Assembly (NCBI GenBank): GCA_018334755.1
Contig: JAGXLI010000016.1
Location: 1 to 34,089 of the forward strand
DNA from: Thermoplasmatota archaeon
GTDB taxonomy: Archaea; Thermoplasmatota; Thermoplasmata; Halarchaeoplasmatales; Halarchaeoplasmataceae
Reading direction: 5' to 3'
Length of the DNA stretch: 34,089 nucleotides
The notes under the pieces are model-generated. The model did no database searches. It saw only the letters and a list, made by a program, of their open reading frames with translations, and was not told where the DNA came from. Shown in pieces: positions 7,239 through 14,856 of this stretch. Every line of letters starts with the position of its first letter. Within the stretch, counting starts at the first letter, position 1. The translations under genes and the position numbers were made by a program.

Positions 7239-8768
7239 TCAGTGTTTGAAAACTCTCTGCCCGGTGAATACCATGCTCATATCGTGTTCGTTCACAGCTT
7301 CGATCACTTCGTCGTCTCTTATAGAGCCACCCGGCTGCACGACACTTTCTATTCCGGCTTCCGCGGCCTCGTCTATCCCGTCCCTGAAGGGGAAGAACGC
7401 GTCGGAGGCCATGGTCGCTCCTTCCGTTTCTAACTTTGCTTTCATCTTGGCTATTTTTACCGCGTCGACACGGCTCATCTGTCCCGCTCCTATGCCGACC
7501 GTGTGATCTTTCTTTGTAAAGATGATGGCGTTGGATTTGACGTGTTTTATCACTTTCCAGGCGAATTCCATCGCATCTAGTTCCTCTTCCGTGGGTTCTC
7601 TCTCGCTCTTCACTTCCATATCTCTTCTCTCGACTCTGTATTTGTTCCTATCCTGGACCAGAAGGCCTTCCGAGACCTTCGTGTACGCGAGTCCCTCTCT
7701 TTCTGGATGCCAGTCCGGAAGTTCCATTATCCTTATATTTTTGCTGTTCTTCAGAACATCTACAGCGCCCTCTTCGTATCCCGGGGCGATACTAGCTTCA
7801 ACGAAGATCTCGTCCATCTTCTCGGCCATCTCCTTTGTAATAGGCCTGTTCGCCGCGACGATACTACCGTATATGGACTTTGGATCGCATTCGTAGGCCT
7901 TCTGGTAAGCTTCGGCTATATTTTCCTTCGTTGCCACTCCGGTCGGATTGGAGTGTTTTATAGCCGTGACCGCCGGCTCTTCGAATTCTTTCACTATATC
8001 TAAAGAAGCCTCGAGATCTCTGATGTTGTTATAGGAGAGAGCTTTACCGTGCAGCTTTTCGGCCTTCAGAACTGAACTTTCTTTCGTGTTTTCGGTGCGG
8101 TAAAAGGCAGCATCTTGATTGGGATTTTCACCGTACCTCAGTTCCTTGATCTTTTTCCCGGAGACGAAGTACTTCTCAGGTAACTTTTCATCCTTATATT
8201 CCTTCTGGAAGTAGTTGTATATTGCCGTATCATAATTCGCGGTATGGCTAAAGGCCTCTACCGCCAATTCTTTTTTTGTCCTCTCACCGATCTCGTCATC
8301 CTCGTTCAGCTCATTCAGAACTCTATCGTACTTATCGGGATCACAGACGACAGTAACTCTTTCATGATTTTTGGCTCCAGCTCTCAGAAGAGCTACGCCG
8401 CCTATATCTATATTTTCAACCGCATCTTCCAGATCGTGGTTCTCAGCCGTCGTTTCTTCAAATGGATAGAGGTTGACCGCGAGAAGATCTATCTTTGGTA
8501 GAGCGTACTCTTCGATATCTTCCTGATGCTTGTTCAGCTGGAATAATAGGCCCCCGTGTATCTTCGGGTGAAGTGTCTTCACTCTTCCGTCTAGGATCTC
8601 AGGAAAACCGGTAACGTCGCTCACTTCAGTCACTTCTAACCCGTTCTCTCTTATGACGGAAGCGGTCCCTCCCGAAGATATGATCTCGAAACCGTTATCT
8701 ATAAGCCCTTCTGCAAGTTCCACTATGCCCGTTTTATCTGATACGCTCAATAGTGCTTTTCTCTGCAA
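7239..8768 (-). CDS. purH: Bifunctional AICAR formyltransferase / IMP cyclohydrolase
   Basis: The 509-aa protein has the normal two-domain PurH order. The IMP cyclohydrolase (MGS-like) domain covers about residues 1-140, with RKALLSVSDKTGI, SGGTASVIRENG and GRVKTLHPKIHGG. The AICAR transformylase domain covers 200-509, with RYGENPNQDA, the catalytic Lys-His pair at 271-272 in AIKHSNPTGVA, and SNAIIFTKKDHTVGIGAGQ. It carries out the last two steps of IMP synthesis using 10-formyl-THF. The start codon is TTG at 8768: an in-frame TAA lies immediately upstream and the protein would otherwise lose its conserved first strand. It is the first gene of the operon and divergent from fhs, which makes its formyl donor. 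Many archaea use PurP/PurO instead, so this is the bacterial-type route. Confidence 0.95.
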   Translation of the reverse strand: MQRKALLSVSDKTGIVELAEGLIDNGFEIISSGGTASVIRENGLEVTEVSDVTGFPEILDGRVKTLHPKIHGGLLFQLNKHQEDIEEYALPKIDLLAVNLYPFEETTAENHDLEDAVENIDIGGVALLRAGAKNHERVTVVCDPDKYDRVLNELNEDDEIGERTKKELAVEAFSHTANYDTAIYNYFQKEYKDEKLPEKYFVSGKKIKELRYGENPNQDAAFYRTENTKESSVLKAEKLHGKALSYNNIRDLEASLDIVKEFEEPAVTAIKHSNPTGVATKENIAEAYQKAYECDPKSIYGSIVAANRPITKEMAEKMDEIFVEASIAPGYEEGAVDVLKNSKNIRIMELPDWHPEREGLAYTKVSEGLLVQDRNKYRVERRDMEVKSEREPTEEELDAMEFAWKVIKHVKSNAIIFTKKDHTVGIGAGQMSRVDAVKIAKMKAKLETEGATMASDAFFPFRDGIDEAAEAGIESVVQPGGSIRDDEVIEAVNEHDMSMVFTGQRVFKH

Positions 8769-8864
8769 TTATAACACCGCTTAGGACAAGAGAAAAGACT
8801 GTTTGATAAGTTTTTCTACGCCCACCTAACTCCTCCCGATCTAACCTCGTCAGGATGATAACCA

Positions 8865-8870
8865 TTTTAA
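8865..8870 (+). promoter_or_regulatory. TATA-like box for fhs-thyX
   Basis: TTTTAA is centred about 28 bp upstream of ATG 8895 and only about 13 bp upstream of the alternative GTG at 8880. No Shine-Dalgarno precedes either. This spacing fits a leaderless mRNA beginning at or next to ATG 8895, so it helps decide the fhs start. Confidence 0.5.
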
Positions 8871-8894
8871 GGTAGTTCCGTGTTAGCTGACGAT

Positions 8895-10565
8895 ATGAAA
8901 CCCGACGTCGAGATCGCCCAGGAAGCTGACTTAGAACCGATAGAAAAGATAGGCGAGAAAGTGGGATTGACAAAGGATGAGATAGAGCCGAGAGGCGACC
9001 ATGAAGCGAAATTGAGCCTTGATGCCATGAAGAGGTACAAGGACGAGAAAGATGGTAAACTCATACTCGTAACTACTATGACTCCCACGAGGTCCGGGGA
9101 GGGTAAAACGACCACGACCATCGGGCTTTCACAGGCGCTCTGGAAGAAAGGTGAAAAGGCGATGCTCGGTATCAGGGAACCTTCCATTGGACCGACCATG
9201 GGCATCAAAGGTGGAGCCGCGGGAGGAGGATACTCTCAAGTTCTACCCATGGAAGATATAAACCTCCACTTCACGGGCGATCTACACGCGATAACGATAG
9301 CTCACAATTTGGTTTCTGCTGTGATCAACAACCATATGCACCGCGGCAACGACATGGACATAGATCCCAGAAAGATCGTCTGGCCCCGCGTCATGGACAT
9401 GAACGATAGGGCTCTCAGGAACACGGTCGTCGGTCTAGGCGGTAAAAGCCACGGCATGCCGAACGAGAATTCCTTCGGCATAACGGCCTCTTCCGAGGTT
9501 ATGGCGATCTTATGTCTAGCGGAGGGTATAACAGATCTAAAGCAACGTTTATCGAACGTGATCGTGGCTTATACGTACGACGGCGACCCGATCTATCTTG
9601 AAGATTTCGAATGCGTGGGTGCGATGGCGTCTCTCATGAAGCACGCGATCAAACCGAACTTGGTCCAGACCATCGAAGGAGTGCCCGCTTTCATCCACGG
9701 AGGCCCCTTCGCCAATATAGCTCACGGCACCAGCAGCCTGATCTCGACCAAGATCGGCATGGGACTCTCCGATTACTTCATAACGGAAGCCGGCTTCGGT
9801 TCGGACCTGGGGGCGGAAAAGTTCTTCAACATAGTGTGCCGTGAAGGTGGCCTTGAACCGGACGTGACGGTTATGGTCGCCACGGTGAGAGCGCTCAAGA
9901 GGCAGGGCGGTGTATCGAGAAAAAAATTGGATGAAAAAGATCTGGAGGCGATGAAAAAAGGCCTACCTAATCTAGACAAGCATCTAAAAAATATCCAGAT
10001 GTTTGGCGTTCCGGTAGTCGTGGCGATAAATAGATTCCCTTCTGATACCCAGGAGGAGATAGATTACTTGAAAGAATTATGCGAGAACATAGAAGTTCCC
10101 TATTCGGTCATAGAAGTGTACCAGGAAGGAGGAGAAGGCGGATTTGAACTCGCCGAAGAAGTGAAGGAGATGTGTGATGAAGAAAACAGCAACTTCAGTC
10201 GCCTTTATTCACCTCAAGAGACCCCAAGAGAGAAGATAGAAGATATAGCTACGAAGATCTACGGCGCCGATAATGTAGTCTACACCCCCGAAGCCAAAAA
10301 GGACCTGAAGAGGATAAAACGGATAGGTCTTGACGATTTACCGATCTGCATGTCAAAGACACACTACTCTCTTTCGGACGATAGAAAGTTGAGAGGCAGA
10401 CCCAGGGATTTCAAGGTCAAGATCAGGAAAGTAAGAGTAAATTCAGGGGCAGGATTCTTGATACCCATGGCCGGAGATATCACGACCATGCCGGGTCTAC
10501 CTTCACATCCCGCCGCGAAAGATATAGATATAGATGAAGACGGAAAGATATCAGGTTTATTCTAG
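8895..10565 (+). CDS. fhs: Formate-tetrahydrofolate ligase
   Basis: The 556-aa protein is full length for FTHFS, which makes 10-formyl-THF from formate, THF and ATP. It begins with the family-typical MKPDVEIAQEADLEPI. The ATP loop is TPTRSGEGKTTTT (residues 63-75), followed by REPSIGPTMGIKGGAAGGGY, MEDINLHFTGDLHAI, PAFIHGGPFANIAHG and TEAGFGSDLGAEKFFN. A GTG at 8880 would add five residues, but ATG 8895 gives the conserved N-terminus and sits at the right distance from a TATA box. The stop is 8 bp before thyX, so the two form an operon. It lies divergent from purH, which consumes its product. Fhs is patchy in archaea and was probably acquired from bacteria in many of them (inference). Confidence 0.97.
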   Translation: MKPDVEIAQEADLEPIEKIGEKVGLTKDEIEPRGDHEAKLSLDAMKRYKDEKDGKLILVTTMTPTRSGEGKTTTTIGLSQALWKKGEKAMLGIREPSIGPTMGIKGGAAGGGYSQVLPMEDINLHFTGDLHAITIAHNLVSAVINNHMHRGNDMDIDPRKIVWPRVMDMNDRALRNTVVGLGGKSHGMPNENSFGITASSEVMAILCLAEGITDLKQRLSNVIVAYTYDGDPIYLEDFECVGAMASLMKHAIKPNLVQTIEGVPAFIHGGPFANIAHGTSSLISTKIGMGLSDYFITEAGFGSDLGAEKFFNIVCREGGLEPDVTVMVATVRALKRQGGVSRKKLDEKDLEAMKKGLPNLDKHLKNIQMFGVPVVVAINRFPSDTQEEIDYLKELCENIEVPYSVIEVYQEGGEGGFELAEEVKEMCDEENSNFSRLYSPQETPREKIEDIATKIYGADNVVYTPEAKKDLKRIKRIGLDDLPICMSKTHYSLSDDRKLRGRPRDFKVKIRKVRVNSGAGFLIPMAGDITTMPGLPSHPAAKDIDIDEDGKISGLF

Positions 10566-10573
10566 GTGATACC

Positions 10574-11251
10574 ATGAATGTTGAACTGATAAACCATACT
10601 CCAGAACCCGATAAAAGTGCTGCTCACGCCGCGCTGACCTGCTACAGTGAAGAAGTTCCCGAGAAGGAAGAGATGAGTCGGGAAAAGGTCGAAGAGATCT
10701 TGACCAAGATCAAAAAGAGCGGGCATCACAGCGTCATAGAACATGCCTCCTTCACTTTTGCCGTTCGTGATGTGTCAAGATCGCTCACTCATCAGCTGGT
10801 CAGGCACCGTTTGGCCTCTTACAGCCAGCAGAGCCAGAGGTACGTGGATATCGAAGATTTCGATCCGGTGATACCTGACTCTATAGACGAAGATGAGGAC
10901 GCGAAAAAGAGATTTGATGAACTGATGGAAGAGGTGAAAGAGACTTACACGGCTCTTAAAGAAAAGGAAGATATTCCTCTAGAGGACGCCAGGTTCGTCC
11001 TGCCCAACGCGACCAGGAGCAACATCATCGTGACGATGAACGCCCGAGAATTGTGGCATTTCTTTTCACTCAGATGCTGTAAAAGAGCCCAGTGGGAGAT
11101 CAGGGAGCTGGCAAATATGATGTTAGACCTGGTTAAGGATGCGGCTCCTGTAATATTTGAAAACGCCGGGGCTCCCTGCGTGAGAGGTCCCTGCCCGGAG
11201 AGCGAGGAATTCTTCTGCGGTGAACCGATACAACAAGATGGATCAGATTGA
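10574..11251 (+). CDS. thyX: Flavin-dependent thymidylate synthase
   Basis: The 225-aa protein carries the ThyX signature RHRLASYSQQSQRY (Arg77-His78-Arg79, Ser82 and Ser87), preceded by HHSVIEHASFTFAV. Also visible are DARFVLPNATRSNI and MNARELWHFFSLRCCKRAQW, both typical of the FAD/dUMP-binding core. The enzyme methylates dUMP using methylene-THF as carbon donor and FADH2/NADPH as reductant, without making dihydrofolate. It starts 8 bp after fhs and is co-transcribed with it, which supports a working folate C1 pool. The C-terminus has several Cys residues (near residues 200-217, CVRGPCPESEEFFCG), longer than in minimal ThyX but seen in family members. It converges on the small gene ending at 11261. 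Confidence 0.96.
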   Translation: MNVELINHTPEPDKSAAHAALTCYSEEVPEKEEMSREKVEEILTKIKKSGHHSVIEHASFTFAVRDVSRSLTHQLVRHRLASYSQQSQRYVDIEDFDPVIPDSIDEDEDAKKRFDELMEEVKETYTALKEKEDIPLEDARFVLPNATRSNIIVTMNARELWHFFSLRCCKRAQWEIRELANMMLDLVKDAAPVIFENAGAPCVRGPCPESEEFFCGEPIQQDGSD

Positions 11252-11260
11252 ATCTATTCT

Positions 11261-11443
11261 TCAATCATCGACTGACTCGATGTACCATTCATTGCTTCCT
11301 TCTTTTCCTTTCACTATCAATTCTACACCCTCGCGATTCTTGAAAGAGTCTCCTGGGTAGAGTCCCATATTTTTGAATATGGTGATGGATGCTGTGAATC
11401 CCGCTTCTAAGTTTTGTTTGTCGGGCCTTAATTTGACCATCAT
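11261..11443 (-). CDS. Small hypothetical protein (60 aa) downstream of ABC permease
   Basis: This 60-codon frame starts 18 bp after the permease stop on the same strand and is preceded by aaaggatgat, a plausible Shine-Dalgarno. It begins with two Met codons; the second (11440) could be the true start. The predicted protein is soluble, mixed alpha/beta and charged, with LYPGDSFKNREGVELIVKG in the middle and an acidic end (WYIESVDD). The hydrophobic pattern and the short loop suggest a small beta-barrel or hairpin fold, but no family is recognised. Spacing and ribosome-binding site favour a real third gene of the exporter operon rather than noise. It converges on thyX, 9 bp away. Confidence 0.6.
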   Translation of the reverse strand: MMVKLRPDKQNLEAGFTASITIFKNMGLYPGDSFKNREGVELIVKGKEGSNEWYIESVDD

Positions 11444-11461
11444 ATCATCCTTTCTGCTTTT

Positions 11462-12934
11462 CTACATATCTTTCCATCTGGTCACTTTTGTAGCTAGGAT
11501 CATGAAGATAACTCCGAAAACGCTTATGATCAAGAAAGGTACGACGGCTCCAGAAGGATCCTGAAGTATCATTATCTCCGTCAAACCCCGATGGAAATAG
11601 TATAGTGGTAAAACTTTTGCCACGCTCTGCATGTAACTAGGCATCCTTTCGAGCGGCCAGAAAGCACCCGAAAGGAACATCATCGGGAAGGCGATCGCAT
11701 TCCCAGCTCCATTAGCCGCCTCAACGTCTTTGATCAGGCCGCCGAGAACTATCCCCACGGAACAGAAAGCTACTGCCCCTACAAAGATAAAACCTAGTGC
11801 ATAAAGATTAGGATATACCTGGACCCCGAAGACGACCACACCTAGGAGCACCATCACTCCCGTGAGTAAGAACGCCAGGACCGTCTGCTGGGCCACGTTG
11901 GCGAAGATCCAGTTCGCCTTCGTGAGAGGAGTAGAGATCAACCTTTTCAAGGTGCCGTTCCTTTTATATTCGGAGATCGTACCGGTCACTCCGATTATAC
12001 CGTTGGTCATTATGAAGGCGGCTATCAAACCTGGGAGGTAATAGTCCGCTCCTTCCAGGTCCTTCCTACCTATGGATTCAGATTCGACTTCTACCGTGCT
12101 ATCCTCAACGCCCATCATCCTCTGATTGAAGTTGTTCACCACTCCATATACCGTACCCTCTATGATCGGTGCGACCTGATCGCCTTCACTCGTTAATAGC
12201 AATACCTCAGCGCTCTCTCCCGTCTTCGTTCTATTCGCCCATCTATCTACCATCTCTTGTCTTTCTGTAAAGTTCTCCTCTTCACTTTCATTCATGTCAT
12301 ACTGATCTCCTATACGGTCCATGGTATCCTGTATGACCTTCATCCGGAGCTCCATGCTCTTATCTAAGGCCTTCTCTTGGAATCCTCTGGAGATGATAAG
12401 AGCCCTTCTAGATTCACCGAAGGATGTATCATCTTCAAAATATTCAGTGACGTTTACGTCTCTATCAAGGGTAACGATATCGAGCGTTTCGGTCTTCCTC
12501 AGCCCTTTAGTAAAGTTTTCGGAAAGGCACGTCACCTGGTCTCCGAGCGTATATACATCTATCTTTGTTTCGTTCTCCTCTAGGCCGTACCAACGGTCGT
12601 TATCGTTTATCTCCCAGCTTTTATCTCCTGTTTTGGACATACTTGCGTCTGGAGAGATCGTGTGATCCTTCTCCTCGAACGCCTCTCTCATCTCTTCATG
12701 GACCGTACCGTTTTCCAGGTATCGAGTATAATTTTGATCCAGGCTGAACTCGTACCTTTCGACCAGGTCGTTATTCTGTACATGGAGGGTGTACTCGACC
12801 GATTCCTGTCCCCCGAAAACCGTACTGAAGATCAGGAGGAGCATTACGGGGAACAGGAAGGAAAAGAAGACGCCACTTTTACTCCTGAACCAGTTCTTGA
12901 TCAGAGCTCTGAATAAAGAGATAAACTTTTTCAT
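11462..12934 (-). CDS. ABC-2 type transporter permease with large extracytoplasmic domain
   Basis: The 490-aa protein has one N-terminal membrane helix (about residues 18-40, FFSFLFPVMLLLIFSTVFGG), a long acidic extracytoplasmic stretch to about residue 290, then five helices in the C-terminal 200 residues. This is the ABC2_membrane_3 arrangement seen in exporters for drugs, lipids or peptides. SEYKRNGTLKRLISTPLT is the cytoplasmic coupling segment typical of ABC-2 permeases. The ATG overlaps the stop of the ATPase gene by 4 nt (ATGA), so the two subunits are translationally coupled. Asp/Glu richness of the outer domain and several N-x-S/T sites fit an archaeal surface, possibly in salty conditions. 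The substrate cannot be deduced. Confidence 0.9.
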   Translation of the reverse strand: MKKFISLFRALIKNWFRSKSGVFFSFLFPVMLLLIFSTVFGGQESVEYTLHVQNNDLVERYEFSLDQNYTRYLENGTVHEEMREAFEEKDHTISPDASMSKTGDKSWEINDNDRWYGLEENETKIDVYTLGDQVTCLSENFTKGLRKTETLDIVTLDRDVNVTEYFEDDTSFGESRRALIISRGFQEKALDKSMELRMKVIQDTMDRIGDQYDMNESEEENFTERQEMVDRWANRTKTGESAEVLLLTSEGDQVAPIIEGTVYGVVNNFNQRMMGVEDSTVEVESESIGRKDLEGADYYLPGLIAAFIMTNGIIGVTGTISEYKRNGTLKRLISTPLTKANWIFANVAQQTVLAFLLTGVMVLLGVVVFGVQVYPNLYALGFIFVGAVAFCSVGIVLGGLIKDVEAANGAGNAIAFPMMFLSGAFWPLERMPSYMQSVAKVLPLYYFHRGLTEIMILQDPSGAVVPFLIISVFGVIFMILATKVTRWKDM

Positions 12935-13845
12935 GCCAGTTCACCCTCCTCTGTCAATTTTCCACCCGCAAGTTCGAGGAAGACTTCGTCCATCCCCGCC
13001 TCTTCCACGCTCACGTTACAATCCTTTTTAAAGAGCGATATAAGCGTCTTTCTAGCTTTTTCTCTATCTTCGAATATACCTGTGAGTTCATCTTTATCTT
13101 CTTCCGTGACCTCGTCCGAGTTCTTTTTTATCAGTTCCTCTGCTCCCTTTTCCTTGGAGGCCGTGATCTTCACTCCTCCCCCGTATCTCTCTATCAGGTT
13201 GGAGATCGAATCTGTGATCTTTATGTCGCCGTCGATTATGACCGCCGCTCTATCACTCAGCTCTTCCACTTCTTCCATGTAGTGGGTGGTCAGGAAGACG
13301 GTCTTGTTCATCCTCTTCAGGCCTTTTATCAAGCTCCACGTTTCCCTTCGAGCCTGTGGGTCTAGACCGGTAGTGGGCTCGTCTAAGAACAACAAGGGAG
13401 CGTCAGAAACGAGAGCCATGCCTATGCCCACGCGGGTCTTCATACCGCCGGAGAGATCTTCGAATCTCTTGTTCTCGAACTCCTTCACGCCGACTTTCTT
13501 TATTATCTCTTCAGCCCCACTCTTATCATAGATGTCGGCCGCCAGCTTTATATTTTCTTTAGCGGTCAGCCTGTCAAAGGTATTGAAATCCTGAGGCATG
13601 ACACCTATCTGCTCCTTGATCTTCATCTCCTCTTTCCTTATATCGTGACCTAGGACCTTTGCTTTGCCCGAAGTGGGCTCTCTAAGGCATTCTAGGATCT
13701 CCACCGTAGTGGTCTTGCCCGCTCCGTTCGGACCCACCAGCGAAAAGATCTCACCTTCATTGACGCTGAACGAGACTCCATCAATCGCGGTAACGTCCCC
13801 GTAATTCTTGGTGAGGTCCTCGACTTCTATGACGTGCTCGGCCAT
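12931..13845 (-). CDS. ABC transporter ATP-binding protein
   Basis: This 304-aa nucleotide-binding subunit shows Walker A GPNGAGKTT (residues 38-46), Q-loop VMPQDFN, signature LSGGMKTRVGIG, Walker B LLFLDEPTTGLDP and an H-loop in FLTTHYMEE. The last 80 residues form the C-terminal extension common in CcmA/DrrA-type exporters. It energises the permease encoded next (4-nt overlap). The Met start at 13845 precedes the family N-terminus (EVEDLTKNYGD). Its promoter must lie in 13846-13900, which also holds the orphan zinc-ribbon fragment on the other strand; cttattc and tttattt there are TATA candidates. Confidence 0.95.
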   Translation of the reverse strand: MAEHVIEVEDLTKNYGDVTAIDGVSFSVNEGEIFSLVGPNGAGKTTTVEILECLREPTSGKAKVLGHDIRKEEMKIKEQIGVMPQDFNTFDRLTAKENIKLAADIYDKSGAEEIIKKVGVKEFENKRFEDLSGGMKTRVGIGMALVSDAPLLFLDEPTTGLDPQARRETWSLIKGLKRMNKTVFLTTHYMEEVEELSDRAAVIIDGDIKITDSISNLIERYGGGVKITASKEKGAEELIKKNSDEVTEEDKDELTGIFEDREKARKTLISLFKKDCNVSVEEAGMDEVFLELAGGKLTEEGELA

Positions 13846-13877
13846 CGCGGCTGAAATAAACCCCCTCTGAATAAGTA

Positions 13878-13970
13878 ATTTATGATTCCTGTTCCCGTTG
13901 TAACTCTCGACTGCGCTTGATAGGCGAATACGAGCGGTGGTACTGCGACGAGTGTGAAGAGTACAAATGA
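13878..13970 (+). pseudogene. Orphan zinc-ribbon fragment matching the subtilisin C-terminal tail
   Basis: Read on the plus strand, this stretch encodes a complete four-cysteine ribbon (CSRC, then YCDEC) ending GEYERWYCDECEEYK and a TGA stop. It is nearly the same as the two C-terminal ribbons of the protease at 25673-30067 (EYERWYCENCGEYK and stop). There is no start codon in frame, and a TAA sits directly before it (13875-13877), so it is the last piece of a lost gene rather than a gene. It overlaps the promoter region of the divergent ABC operon. From 13971 to 14083 nothing recognisable is present. Confidence 0.7.
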
Positions 13971-14083
13971 AAGACTCTTTCCTTCATCTTGACCAACCAC
14001 AAACATCTCGCTTTCTAAGCCTATCTCGGTTCTGAGAAAGGACACACGATATGATGATAAAAAGTAAGGTCAGGGCATTGTTT

Positions 14084-14530
14084 TCACACGTGAAGAAGAA
14101 ACAGCCATAACGGTATCATGTTGACCTTTCCGTTCATGTACAGACTGCTTTTTGTCAGCATGTAGCTTTTGCTTTGAGGGAACTCCTCACCGAAGTTTTT
14201 CAAAACCTTTTCATCGCTCTCTCTTATCTTATTTTTATATTTTATCTCGAAACCGTATATCTCCTCATCTTTCTTCTTCCTCTAGTAACCCGTTTCCCCC
14301 ATAGTTTTGATATGGTTGTAGGCTAACGTTTCTGCGATAAAACATTGTTCCGCGTTTTCTAGTAGACAGAAAGAGTGATCTGCTGAGTAGATCTTCGGTC
14401 TCTTTCTATATTCTTTGAATATGTTGTTTTCATACCTTCTACACACTTCTATGAGAAAGGACTGTTCAAGTTCTTCGATGTATTTTTTAACTGTTCTGTA
14501 TTGAGCGTCATGTGATTCAATAAATATCAA
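14084..14530 (-). pseudogene. Truncated DUF4143 ATPase fragment with in-frame TAG
   Basis: One minus-strand frame runs from about 14530 to a TGA at 14084-14086, broken only by a TAG at 14282-14284. Before the TAG are YRTVKKYIEELEQSFLIEV and KIYSADHSFCLL, typical of the DUF4143 region of archaeal AAA_14/DUF4143 ATPases. After it come EIYGFEIKYKNKIRESD and a C-terminal IPLWLFLLHV, the expected end of the same family. The stop falls in GETGY-TAG-RKKKDEEI, where family members usually have a Trp (yW+), so TGG to TAG is the simplest explanation. The whole N-terminal ATPase domain is missing. The 14530 start is a TTG of no evident worth. Ectopic readthrough or pyrrolysine is possible but unsupported. 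Confidence 0.75.
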
Positions 14531-14693
14531 AAGATTGGATTTGAATACAATATATTGGAACGAAAAAGTGGATTTGAATGAGTTATCGGTTAAAGCACTG
14601 CTTTTCAGCGGTGCAGTAGATTACGCCCCTAAACAGATCATAAAATGGAGCACCATCGATAAAGCTTATAACCTCTCATTCTCTATATGGATC

Positions 14694-14699
14694 GGAGGT
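14694..14699 (+). promoter_or_regulatory. Shine-Dalgarno GGAGGT deciding a microprotein start
   Basis: GGAGGT ends 6 nt before ATG 14706, a near-ideal match in a window where many genes lack any such site. A TATA-like cttataacc lies at about 14667-14675. These signals favour a short gene starting at 14706 over a longer frame that begins with TTG at 14535. Apart from this, 14531-14693 holds nothing recognisable. Confidence 0.6.
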
Positions 14700-14705
14700 C
14701 AATAT

Positions 14706-14837
14706 ATGCCGCTCGACTCGGATAGGTGCCACTTCTGTGGCAATTGGAGTAAAAGTTACAAGAAAGTAGGAGATAAAAGCATATGCCAGGATTGTGTGGA
14801 AGATCTCGTAGAACTGATCCGAGATGAGTTAGAATAA
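14706..14837 (+). CDS. 43-aa double-CxxC zinc-finger microprotein
   Basis: The ATG at 14706, with a GGAGGT site 6 nt upstream, opens a 43-codon gene. Its protein has two CxxC knuckles, CHFCGNWS (residues 8-15) and CQDC (residues 27-30), 16 residues apart, and then an acidic helix VEDLVELIRDELE. This is the layout of a four-Cys zinc ribbon with a C-terminal helix. Small zinc-finger proteins of this size are common in haloarchaea and other archaea, where a few affect biofilm, motility or metabolism, but no function can be assigned here. The frame is open upstream to 14535, but that part has no Met and no family signal. It converges on the TatD-like gene 19 bp away. Confidence 0.65.
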   Translation: MPLDSDRCHFCGNWSKSYKKVGDKSICQDCVEDLVELIRDELE

Positions 14838-14856
14838 AACTGAAATAACGAACTTT

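Noticed and set aside
14051-14110. 19-codon frame MMIKSKVRALFSHV on the plus strand
   Set aside because: Too short, no ribosome-binding site, and it overlaps the end of the DUF4143 remnant.
14535-14705. Upstream extension of the zinc microprotein from TTG 14535
   Set aside because: No Met, no Shine-Dalgarno and no recognisable domain; ATG 14706 has GGAGGT at ideal spacing.
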